From the IMG/VR virus record IMGVR_UViG_3300025127_000009, positions 124,001-188,000 of that record: a stretch of 64,000 nucleotides of DNA, one strand, 5' to 3'. Under the pieces are notes generated by a model. It saw only the letters and a list, made by a program, of their open reading frames with translations, did not search any database and was not told where the DNA came from. Source of the stretch: a virus. Both the position numbers and the translations under genes were made by a program. Shown here piece after piece: positions 14,718 to 23,100 of the stretch. The first letter of the stretch is position 1. Each line of letters starts with the position of its first letter.

Positions 14718-15704
14718 CTAATTAGTTGTTTCTATATCTTGGGCGCTTGCTCTAACCTTTTCGGCTTTCTTTTTCGCAGCGCCAGCAGACTGCTTAGTTT
14801 CTTTATCATCTGTGGCTGAATACAATAGGTCGTCTACTTGGTTGACAAGATCTTGCATCTCTCTTAGAAGACCTTGAAACTTTTTGTCTAAGGCTTCAAA
14901 TACTTTTTCTGTAACCTCTAAACATCCTCTTAAATCTAGAGGAGAATTGGATAACTCCTGAAATTGAAACTTGTCTGCATACTCTGGTGAACGTAATTTT
15001 TTTATACTGAAATTCATTTGGCCTTTCTTGGTCACTGGTACAGAATCAAAGTTAGCACGGTCAACCACAAACAAGAAGAAACGAACAACACCTTGTTCTT
15101 TGCCTTTACCCTTGGTACCAACTAAATAACTTACACTGCCATCTTTGTCCACTGTTGTTTGCATTTCAATCATGGAGCCTTTGATAACACCACCTGGCTT
15201 AATAAATTTAGCAGAGATACTAACCCTATCTCCAGGAAAATGAACATCTGTTATTCCAGGCTCTCCTTGTGCTGGAATCACCCTACCCCCAAAGACGTGT
15301 GCTAAAAAGTGCTCAAAGTCGTATCCCTTGCTCTGCTCATTGGGAGAAGTCAACAAGTGGTAGAAAGTTCTCAAAACGTCAACTCGCGATATCGCCTCCG
15401 AATGGTTTGACGCATCTATTGGCTGTGAAACAAAATTATTCATCGCACCAAGAAACTCGTCAATGTCTGCTATTCCTGTTACTCCAAGGTTGTTGATTGC
15501 TTTTTTGAGTTTATTATATTGTGCATTTGATGTTGCCGCAGCCTCATCATTCATCCAATTCCGATCAATTGTAATTGGAGTGTACCTTAATACTATGTCT
15601 TCACTTTGTTCTTCAATGTTTTGTTCAGCAACCATTGGCAAACTAACAACTTTGGCCAGTTCTTGCAGTAGTTGATCTCTATAGTGGTTAAGTATATCAG
15701 ACAT
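14718..15704 (-). CDS. unknown protein, possible PD-(D/E)xK nuclease fold
   Basis: 328 residues. The middle (about 125-170) shows YDFEHFLAHVFGG, then GITDVHF and VSISAKF. A helix Glu, an Asp and an x-x-Lys strand in this order resemble restriction-endonuclease-fold cores. The C-terminus is a coiled coil rich in Lys and Ala (GAAKKKAEKVRASAQ). It sits between clpP and iscU with gaps of 2 and 7 nt, so it is part of that operon. The nuclease call is tentative; a virion or assembly role next to ClpP is equally possible. Confidence 0.6.
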   Translation of the reverse strand: MSDILNHYRDQLLQELAKVVSLPMVAEQNIEEQSEDIVLRYTPITIDRNWMNDEAAATSNAQYNKLKKAINNLGVTGIADIDEFLGAMNNFVSQPIDASNHSEAISRVDVLRTFYHLLTSPNEQSKGYDFEHFLAHVFGGRVIPAQGEPGITDVHFPGDRVSISAKFIKPGGVIKGSMIEMQTTVDKDGSVSYLVGTKGKGKEQGVVRFFLFVVDRANFDSVPVTKKGQMNFSIKKLRSPEYADKFQFQELSNSPLDLRGCLEVTEKVFEALDKKFQGLLREMQDLVNQVDDLLYSATDDKETKQSAGAAKKKAEKVRASAQDIETTN

Positions 15705-15706
15705 AA

Positions 15707-16372
15707 CTAAAAAATCTCGTCAGCGATCCCGTGTTCAATCGCTTCCTCTGCAGATAAATAGACATCAACATTAGGAATAAGTAGTTTTTTTACTTTGGCC
15801 TTAGTCAACTTGGTATGGCTACACAAGTAGTCAAAGAACATTTCCTGAAGAGCCTTGGTCTCTTTCATCTCGTTCTCCAAGTTAGCAAATGACCCGTGCT
15901 GTCCTGCATTAACACTGTGAAGCATTACCCTGCAGTTTCTGCCTATCTTTCTTTTACCCTTCGTACCTGATGCCAAGAGTAAGACACCTGCCGACATCAC
16001 CTTACCGAGACCAATTGTCTCAATGGCACAACGGTTTTTGATATCATCCATCACATCAAGAATAGAGAACATATCATTCACTATGCCGCCGTGAGTGGAA
16101 ACATACATTTTAATTGGCTTGTTGATTTCCATTGTCTCACCGCTTTTGGTTTCAACAATTTCTTTACTTGTATGATCGAAGTACAACAAAGCCTGCAAAA
16201 CTTCAGTTGCCATCGCTTCGTTGATATCGCCATAAAGTGTGATACTCCTAAGTGAATCACGACCGTCACCCTTATCGCCAGAGTCAATATTATTAATTAT
16301 GTAAATTGGTTGTTGTTCTTCTATTGTAGCAGCGTCTGGTAACTGCATATTATCTGATAACTTTATCTGCAT
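15707..16372 (-). CDS. clpP: ClpP-type serine protease
   Basis: 221 residues matching ClpP throughout. The catalytic triad is Ser127 (GLGKVMSAGVLLLASG), His152 (VMLHSVNAG) and Asp203 (VDVYLSAEEA). The GGIVND oxyanion/strand region and KGKRKIGRNCRV are present. The N-terminus is about 25 residues longer than host ClpP and carries an inserted loop around residues 67-82. It could be a true ClpP recruited by host ClpX/ClpA, or a ClpP-family prohead protease. Its position among chaperone genes, and the ALAA tag of the phage tmRNA, favour proteolysis. No ClpX is encoded in the window. Confidence 0.9.
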   Translation of the reverse strand: MQIKLSDNMQLPDAATIEEQQPIYIINNIDSGDKGDGRDSLRSITLYGDINEAMATEVLQALLYFDHTSKEIVETKSGETMEINKPIKMYVSTHGGIVNDMFSILDVMDDIKNRCAIETIGLGKVMSAGVLLLASGTKGKRKIGRNCRVMLHSVNAGQHGSFANLENEMKETKALQEMFFDYLCSHTKLTKAKVKKLLIPNVDVYLSAEEAIEHGIADEIF

Positions 16373-16649
16373 TATAAACCTTTTCTTTGTTTCGCTTTGA
16401 TTTCTCTACAATTCTATATGGAAATTGTTTAAGAAACTTTTTCCATAGGTAATCACTTTTAAATTCTTTTGTAAAAAGCAATATTGCGTCTTTACTAACA
16501 TGACTATAGCCTTCGCCAGATTGACGCCAATCACTTAATTGTTTTAAAACAGTTTTGATTGTTCTGCCATCTTTATAAGAAACTTGAATCATACACTTGA
16601 TTTTATCATCGTTTAAAACATTTTGCTTCCAACCAACAATATCCATCAT
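16350..16649 (-). CDS. unknown protein
   Basis: 99 residues, basic, with a beta hairpin start (KIKCMIQVSYKDGRTIKT) and helical end (YLWKKFLKQFPYRIVEKSKR). It overlaps clpP by 23 nt. Two consecutive ATG codons occur at the start (16649 and 16646). Not recognised. Confidence 0.6.
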   Translation of the reverse strand: MMDIVGWKQNVLNDDKIKCMIQVSYKDGRTIKTVLKQLSDWRQSGEGYSHVSKDAILLFTKEFKSDYLWKKFLKQFPYRIVEKSKRNKEKVYNADKVIR

Positions 16650-17005
16650 CTCTTTCTCCCTTTCTTTTTAACAAGAGGTGAATCTTCAAAAAACACTCTA
16701 TACTTTTCTGGAAGACACTCCAGCATAATTTTGAATGAAACAACTTCCCAGTTGTCTATTACATTATTATCTAGTTCTTTAATTTTGTCAAGTTGTTTTT
16801 TATCTATATCTGTTGAATCTAATGCTTGGTGCTTTAAATTATAGCCACCTCTGATTTCTTTTTTAAGTTGGGTTATTAAGTAAGTGAAAGTTGCAACTAA
16901 TCTTACGATAATGTTGCGTTGCTCGTTGAAGTGAAGTGTGCTTTTAACTGCGAGGGCTGCAACAGCCCCCGCAGAAAACCACAAAAAGGAGAGTATCATT
17001 TCCAT
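16646..17005 (-). CDS. membrane-anchored unknown protein
   Basis: 119 residues. A hydrophobic N-terminal helix (MILSFLWFSAGAVAALAV) is followed by a cytosolic, charged helical domain (LITQLKKEIRGGYN, KKQLDKIKELDNN) and a basic tail KKKGRKR. It overlaps the next gene by 4 nt. The AT-rich 41-nt upstream gap holds only weak promoter-like sequence. Not recognised. Confidence 0.6.
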   Translation of the reverse strand: MEMILSFLWFSAGAVAALAVKSTLHFNEQRNIIVRLVATFTYLITQLKKEIRGGYNLKHQALDSTDIDKKQLDKIKELDNNVIDNWEVVSFKIMLECLPEKYRVFFEDSPLVKKKGRKR

Positions 17006-17046
17006 TTTTCAAATGTAGCACACTTTATAATATTAATCAAAACTAA

Positions 17047-17748
17047 TTAATCTTTTTTGTCTTTGTTAACTTTTCTCTTAAGTGCTTCCTGAATTTTCTT
17101 TGCAACACGACTTGCAATTCTTTCTGCAACTTCTTCTAATTCTTCTTGATCGACCTCTTCTAGGGGTTCTTCGCTGTCAATCTCATCCAAAGACTCCTCG
17201 TCTAAAGGCTCTTCTTCATCAAGATCCTCATCACCCATGTCCATATCGTCTTCATCGCCGCCGTCAAGAGCAGCAAGAATTTGGTCTAGGACATCTCTAG
17301 CGGTCCTCAATGAGGCGGCATCAGACTCGGGAACATCAACTTCGATGTCGTCACCGTCGTCCATGTCATCTTCCATGTCCATGTCGTCGTCGCCCATGTC
17401 CATGTCGTCACCCATTTCATCTTCAGCAGCGCCGCGCATGTCGCCTTCGTCAACCTCGTCCTCGTCTTCGGCTGCGCCACGCATCATTCCCTCATCAACT
17501 TCGTCTTCGTCTTCGGCTGCGCCTCTCATAGCGCCTTCCTCAACTTCGTCTTCCTTCTCGCCACGCATTGCGCCTTCGTCAACTTCTTTTTCATCGTCTT
17601 CTGCAGCGCCGCGCATACCCTCTTCGATCTCCTCGTCTTCTTCAAAGACGTAAGACTTCTCATTAATAGGCCTTAAGCCTGCGAGTTTCCAAAACCTACG
17701 GGTTGTGGTCTCGTTCAAAATTGCTTTCTTGGTTTTCTTATCAGACAT
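17047..17748 (-). CDS. very acidic repeat protein, possible head scaffold or core
   Basis: 233 residues. The N-terminus is basic and ordered (TTRRFWKLAGLRPINEKS). Residues about 38-110 are five imperfect repeats of the type VDEGxMRGAAEDEDE. An Asp/Met/Gly-rich region (DDMDMGDDDMDMEDD) and a Glu-rich region follow, ending in an amphipathic basic helix (ERIASRVAKKIQEALKRK). Extreme acidity, repeats and end helices recall prohead core or scaffolding proteins of T4-like phages, and a nearby ClpP-like protease could act on it. This is inference. GGAGAG precedes the ATG. Confidence 0.6.
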   Translation of the reverse strand: MSDKKTKKAILNETTTRRFWKLAGLRPINEKSYVFEEDEEIEEGMRGAAEDDEKEVDEGAMRGEKEDEVEEGAMRGAAEDEDEVDEGMMRGAAEDEDEVDEGDMRGAAEDEMGDDMDMGDDDMDMEDDMDDGDDIEVDVPESDAASLRTARDVLDQILAALDGGDEDDMDMGDEDLDEEEPLDEESLDEIDSEEPLEEVDQEELEEVAERIASRVAKKIQEALKRKVNKDKKD

Positions 17749-17793
17749 GTCACTCTCCTTTTATTAAAAGAAATAATTTTGTGCTAACACTAA

Positions 17794-17803
17794 TATAAAT
17801 AGA
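17794..17803 (-). promoter_or_regulatory. possible late-promoter-like motif
   Basis: TCTATTTATA on the minus strand, 46 nt before the acidic-protein gene. It shares the CTATTTA core with motifs before tail genes and reads TATAAATA on the opposite strand. It is weak evidence alone. Confidence 0.3.
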
Positions 17804-17830
17804 CTAAATAAAAACAAAAAGAATATTAAA

Positions 17831-18094
17831 TTATAGTTCATTATAGAACAGATTTTTAAGTTCCTTCTTAAAATTAAGTCTTTTCAGTGCTCGAATTTCT
17901 ATTTGTCGAACTTTTAAATAATTTATCTTTAATCTTTCTGCCACCTCATGTAGGGTTAACCCCTTTTCCTTATCATCTATCGATATTAAGCAGCAGTTTT
18001 TTTCTTCTGGGTAATCAATCCACATTTTACAATCAGCAACTGGACACCCAACGCCCAGTTCTTTACATCGTTTAGAACATTCTGGTAGACTCAT
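17831..18094 (-). CDS. sigma-70 region-4-like DNA-binding protein
   Basis: 87 residues. The C-terminal half (about 46-75) reads GLTLHEVAERLKINYLKVRQ and continues IEIRALKRLNF, a clear sigma region 4 helix-turn-helix, close to the bacterial E-V-A/G-x-R-L...R-V-R-Q-I-E pattern that contacts -35 DNA and RNA polymerase. The N-terminal half has seven cysteines (CSKRCKELGVGCPVADCKMW, then NCC), possibly a zinc or Fe-S site. It is too short to be a complete sigma factor. It may be a phage transcription regulator, for example for late genes. It overlaps the upstream gene by 1 nt. Confidence 0.75.
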   Translation of the reverse strand: MSLPECSKRCKELGVGCPVADCKMWIDYPEEKNCCLISIDDKEKGLTLHEVAERLKINYLKVRQIEIRALKRLNFKKELKNLFYNEL

Positions 18095-18423
18095 TATGTA
18101 TCATCTTCTCCTCTTTCAATTAAATCATAAACAAAATCTAAATCCTCTTCTGTCAATCCCAAGTCTTGCAAAGTTTGATTCCCTTTTTCTATAAGAGATT
18201 TTTGCTTTTTCAATTTGACTTTACCAATAAGTTTTTTCTTTTCTTTAACTGAAGATATATAAGAAACTATATTTGGATCATTTTCTATATATCCTGTCAC
18301 AATAGATTTAAAAAACTCAACTTGAGATAGACCGTCTCGCCTCAACTTCAAACGTAGATCTGCATGACGCTTGTCAGTATCAGCGAACATTATCTTTTTT
18401 TCTTCTTTGCCGTACCTATACAT
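18094..18423 (-). CDS. basic protein, possibly ribbon-helix-helix-like
   Basis: 109 residues. The segment HADLRLKLRRDGLSQVEFF followed by KSIVTGYIENDPNIVSYI looks like a strand plus two helices of a ribbon-helix-helix DNA-binding protein; the rest is a basic helix (KKKLIGKVKLKKQKSLIEKG) and a short acidic C-terminal helix. The start at 18423 overlaps guaB by 8 nt with no ribosome site; an internal ATG at 18390 is an alternative. It immediately precedes the sigma-like gene and could be a partner regulator. Confidence 0.5.
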   Translation of the reverse strand: MYRYGKEEKKIMFADTDKRHADLRLKLRRDGLSQVEFFKSIVTGYIENDPNIVSYISSVKEKKKLIGKVKLKKQKSLIEKGNQTLQDLGLTEEDLDFVYDLIERGEDDT

Positions 18424-19453
18424 TTTTATTTAGAATATGCGTTCCACTTTCTACACGGCCTGCGGCAGTTTGAGTTATAAATTCACAACGCGACTGCAAC
18501 TGTGTTATATTCCTAACACCAGTATATGATAATCCAGATCTTATATTCATCGCTAAGTTGCTTAATATTTTTTCAACTGAACCTTTAAAGGGTATTGTGG
18601 TAGAGACTCCTTCTAATGAGCGAGCATTTCCTCTCCATGCCACCTGCGCCTCTACACTTGCCATGCCTCGATAGACCTTGTATCTTTTTCCATTCGATGC
18701 CGCGAACACAGAGCCAGGACTTTCCTCTGTTCCTGCCAGCATTGAACCAAGCATAACAAAATCTGCACCGGCTGCCAAAGCCTTTACAATATCCCCCGCC
18801 GTCTTGATGCCGCCATCTGCGATTATCGCTGCACCGTCCGTATACTTGCAATCATACACAGATTGAAAAGTCGGGACTCCATGACCGGTTTGAATTCTTG
18901 TTGAACATATAGATCCTCCACCGATACCAACCCTAACTGCGTCGGCCCCCCACTCTGATAGATCTAAATAGGCCTCTTTTGTCGCAACATTACCCGCGAT
19001 AATAGCAATATTCGAATCCCACTGGTTTCTTATCTTCTTAATAGCATTTTTAACTAGTTTGTGATGACCGTGGGCCACGTCAATGCAAAGTATGCGAGCG
19101 CCAACATTGTACAATTCCTGGGCTCGTTCAAAAAAGTCTCCAGATGTTCCAATTGCTGCAGAAATAGAATTAACTTGTTGACTCTGCTCTTCTTCTAACG
19201 TGTTCCTTATGTCGCCAACCATTGCTGTTTGTTCTTGAATAGTACTATATCTATGTACAATACCAAGACCCCCCGCTTTAAACATCTTCAATGCCATATC
19301 GGTCTCAGTTACAGTATCCATAGGGCTAGATATTATTGGCAGATTAAAACTTACATCGGTAATTTTTCTTTCCAAACTTACTTCACTTCTGGAATTTATG
19401 TCACTGCTTTGCGGTACTAGCAAAACATCATCAAAACTAAGTGTTTGTTTCAT
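18416..19453 (-). CDS. guaB: CBS-less IMP dehydrogenase family protein
   Basis: 345 residues of IMPDH/GMPR TIM barrel: SFDDVLLVPQSSD, SPMDTVTE, the substrate loop GIGGGSICSTRIQTGHGVP with the catalytic Cys, IIADGGIKTAGDIVKALAAGADFVMLG, and flap YKVYRGMASVEA. YRGM and the EGVST-x-IPFKG region resemble IMP dehydrogenase more than GMP reductase, but there are no CBS domains, which normally regulate host IMPDH. It would oxidise IMP to XMP with NAD for GTP and dGTP supply, escaping nucleotide feedback. GMP reductase cannot be fully excluded because the length (345) matches that family. Confidence 0.85.
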   Translation of the reverse strand: MKQTLSFDDVLLVPQSSDINSRSEVSLERKITDVSFNLPIISSPMDTVTETDMALKMFKAGGLGIVHRYSTIQEQTAMVGDIRNTLEEEQSQQVNSISAAIGTSGDFFERAQELYNVGARILCIDVAHGHHKLVKNAIKKIRNQWDSNIAIIAGNVATKEAYLDLSEWGADAVRVGIGGGSICSTRIQTGHGVPTFQSVYDCKYTDGAAIIADGGIKTAGDIVKALAAGADFVMLGSMLAGTEESPGSVFAASNGKRYKVYRGMASVEAQVAWRGNARSLEGVSTTIPFKGSVEKILSNLAMNIRSGLSYTGVRNITQLQSRCEFITQTAAGRVESGTHILNKNV

Positions 19454-19709
19454 TTACGTGCTCCTTTAACTGTTCTAAAAATTCCTTTGCATTATTCCAA
19501 CATGTTGGGCAGTATAGATTTACCTTTTCCTGTTTCTTTCTGACCACTACACTCCAAGTGGTAACATGCTCTTTATTATTTTTATCATACGGTTCTCCAC
19601 AAGTCAAGCACATATTAGGTATTTTATCAAATAGACCCAATGTTTCTTGCATCTTCTTTTTTGCTTTTTTAAGTTTAGTTCGTCTCAACTTTCTATTGGC
19701 AGAAGACAT
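19437..19709 (-). CDS. small zinc-ribbon protein
   Basis: 90 residues: a very basic N-terminus (NRKLRRTKLKKAKKKMQ), then CLTCGEPYD and, 30 residues later, YCPTCWNN. The two C-x-x-C pairs form a likely zinc ribbon. It is probably a nucleic-acid- or ribosome-binding protein. It overlaps guaB by 17 nt and shares 1 nt with dut. Confidence 0.65.
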   Translation of the reverse strand: MSSANRKLRRTKLKKAKKKMQETLGLFDKIPNMCLTCGEPYDKNNKEHVTTWSVVVRKKQEKVNLYCPTCWNNAKEFLEQLKEHVNETNT

Positions 19710-20158
19710 TAGTATAATCCTGTAGAGCCAAAACCACCAGCACCTCTTTCAGTTTCAGTGCCATAAATATCATCTTCATTGATTTGTTCAATCTCTGGAG
19801 TGACGATTGGAACTAGCACAGCCTGCGCTATTTTTTGTCCCGGTTTCAATACTTGTACATCTGTACCGATGTTGTGAAGGTTAACAAACACCTCGCCGTT
19901 ATATCCATTGTCAACCACGCAAGCACCAACAACCAATTGCTTCTTGTATGCTACGCCTGACTTGTTTTTAATTTCAAGCATGTGATTAGGTGGCACAGAA
20001 ATTTTTAGCCCAGTAGGAAACAATTCAGTTTTACCTGAATAAATATTTTTTGGTTGGTTGTTTTCCGGACAGAAAAACAAATCCATTCCCGCATCTGTTG
20101 AGTGCGCACGCACTGGTAACTTAGCATTTTCTCTAACTTTATAAACCTTAAGTCTCAT
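19709..20158 (-). CDS. dut: dUTPase
   Basis: 149 residues with all five trimeric dUTPase motifs: DAGMDL, NKSGVAYK, VVDNGYNGEV, a motif IV region (GQKIAQAVLVPI), and the C-terminal GAGGFGSTG that closes over the active site. It hydrolyses dUTP to dUMP, keeping uracil out of DNA and feeding ThyX with dUMP. A strong AAAGGAG site precedes the ATG, 16 nt after dnaE ends. Confidence 0.97.
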   Translation of the reverse strand: MRLKVYKVRENAKLPVRAHSTDAGMDLFFCPENNQPKNIYSGKTELFPTGLKISVPPNHMLEIKNKSGVAYKKQLVVGACVVDNGYNGEVFVNLHNIGTDVQVLKPGQKIAQAVLVPIVTPEIEQINEDDIYGTETERGAGGFGSTGLY

Positions 20159-20174
20159 TTTTTCTCCTTTCTAC

Positions 20175-23100
20175 TTAAGCCAATAATTTAAACATTTTTC
20201 TAACAGATCTAGTGCTAAAGCCCCACTGAGGATCCCAATCGAGTCGGGCCATGTAGGGCCTATTCACAAAAACAAAGTCTTTCTCTGGTTTGACTCCCCA
20301 ACACTTAATTGTGTTAGTTTCTGAGTTTGAATCAACAACCCTAACAATATAAAAGTCTTTACCGTTGCGTGTCTTCTTGACTATAACTTCGCGAGGTATA
20401 AACCAACACACTTGAAGTTCGGCGTCAAACTCAGATATCGGAGGTATCATTAAACTATCAATTTTGCTTTGCAAATTTTCATTCATTACTAAACTAATTG
20501 GAAACACTCCGATTAAATCTACAAGGTATTGTATTTTTTCTTCTTCGGTGAAGTCCCCTTCATCTCTATAGTTGTTGATGTTCTCCAAAAGATTTTTTTC
20601 TTTCCTCGGCCTATCAACCGCGATTGAAGACCAAAAATGCTTAAGACCTGTAAATCTTTCATCCATCAGGCAGTTAAGCGCTTGGCTTCTGCAGAGTGCA
20701 TCTAATGACTTTTTATTCAATTTAGAATACACAATATTATCATTGAATATAAACTCCTCTATTGTGTCGAAAGGCCTATTTTCTATAATTTGCTTTATCG
20801 CTGAATCGCCTAACCCCTTTATAGAGGACAAAGGCTGAATCAAAGTTTTGCCATCGCTGCTAATCTCCCACACTACACCAGAAGTATTAACGTTTAACGG
20901 CTCTATAGAAAAGCCATAAGACTTGGCTATGTTGATAGCCTTCTCTTTTCTGCTATCTGGCTCTTTATCAAGGAATGCAGCCATCCAACACTCAGGATAA
21001 TAATTCAACAACCAAGCACACTGGAAAGACAGAACACAATAGGAAACCGCATGAGATTTATTAAAGCCGTATCCTGAAAAGTACTCAAACTTATCCCATA
21101 TTTCTTTTGCCTCATATACTTTCATTCCTTTCTCTATGCACCCATCTTTAAACTTGCACCAAATTTTATCTTTTTCTTTTTCGACCTCGCCTGTGCCTTT
21201 CTTTGTCAAAAGTTTGCGCAACTTGTTGCCTTCGTCTAGACTTAGATCTTTACCAAGTTTATGAGCCAACAAAGCAATCTGCTCTTGAAAAATAAGAAAG
21301 CCGTAAGTTTCTTCAGTGACTTCTCTTACATAATAGTTTAAATACTCTACCTCATGCGGATTTTGTTTTGCCCCAACATAAGCCTTGTCTACCCCTGCCG
21401 ACAAAGGACCGGGCCTATATATGGAAGTAATAGCAGCAAGATCAGTTATATTATCTGGCTGTGCCTGTTTGCAAAAAGACTGCGCTCCACCCTCTGTAAA
21501 CTGAAATATTCCAGCCCATTTACCTTCATGGAATATATTTTGCCAAACCTGTTTATCATCCAAGTTTAGCCTTTCGGGATGCAAGTTGTTTTCATAAAAG
21601 TTTTTTATATCTTCAAAACTAGGATCCTCTATATCGTGATATCTTTTCAAGACATGTCCTATCGCACCCTCTATCATCCTAAGAGATGCCAGACCCAATA
21701 TGTCAAACTTAATAAAACCCATTGGCTCCAAGTGTCTGACATTCATACCTTCTGACCAAGGAGTTTGGGTGACACCACCACTGTTTATAAGAGGCATCCA
21801 TTCATTTAAATTTTCACCAACCACTACACCACCAGCATGCCTAGATGCTGACCTGGTTTGTCCGTAAAGCGCATTAACATGTGTTTTAACATCTGGATAT
21901 TTATCCAAGAACTTTTGTAAAGATTCAGAATATTCCATAAGTTCTTCAAATGTTGGATTGTAAACACCTGCACTAATACCGTGCGCCTTCTTCGCCAAAG
22001 GGGTTGCTTCGTGGACCATCTTATTTGTAACGGCATTAACTTCAGTAAATTCTATACCATAAAATTTTGAAATATCTTTTATTAACGACCTTAATTGAAG
22101 CGTATTCCAATTGGTTATCGGGACAACAGTTGTGCTCCCCCACTCCTCTATCAATTGTTCTTTGAGAACCATTGGATCAGATACATCATAGTCAATATCA
22201 GGATAGCCTGAGCCACCCTTTGTCAAGAATCTTTCAAATTGAAGTCCGTGACGTATTGGATCAACCTGCGTAATCCCAAGGGCATATGCAACTAATGATC
22301 CTGCTGCTGAGCCTCGACCCGCACCCGTCAGTTGCATTAACGTTGCTTTATCAGCAATTGCTTTCATTGTCAAAAAGTACTTTGAAAAACCTCTCTCTTC
22401 AATTACGGCAACCTCTCTTTTCAACCTGCTGACATACGCGGACTTATTGTGAAAGCCTTTTTCTTTCGCCCCAGATATACAAAGCATAGCCAATGCTTGC
22501 CCTGGAGTTTGTCCTTCGGGCACGACAAAATCAGGCAAGCGAACTGTATTGTCGGGAAGGAAAGATTCTATTCTATCAAAGGCTATCTTGTGCGTCTCTT
22601 TTATTGAATTTAAAATTAGTTCATCATCATATTCGACTCCACACATTTTAGAGTATTTCTTATAAGAATCCCACATCTGATCACCATTCTTGGGGTACAG
22701 TTCATAGCCAATCTCTTCAACGTCAATCGGTAGTTCGCTGCTAAGCCATTCTGGCCTCTTACCTAAGAAGCCCAATCTCTTGTATAGTTCTCTATCTTTC
22801 CAAGCATCTGGAGAATAGTAATGAGAATCAGCGGTTGATATAAGTTCTATTCCAAACTCATAATGCATTTGTATTATATATTGATTTAATTCGTGTTGCT
22901 CAGGCACATTATTCCACTGTAATTCACCATACCACCTGTCTCCAAATATAGATTGCATTTTTTGTGTGGTGTGCCTCATTGCGTCTACAATAGCATCTTG
23001 ACCGGCGTCACGATTTTGCCAGTAATTGCCTGCATAAACCCCCCCAAGACATGCACTGGCAGCAATAACACCCTCGTTATGTTTCTTCAACATTGCATAA

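Noticed and set aside
17237-17653. Plus-strand Ser/Pro-rich frame opposite the acidic protein
   Set aside because: Mirror image of the Asp/Glu codons of the minus-strand repeats. Not a real protein.
17794-17801. TATAAATA on the plus strand as a plus-strand late promoter
   Set aside because: No plus-strand gene follows; it is more sensibly read as the reverse of the CTATTTA motif or as chance in AT-rich DNA.
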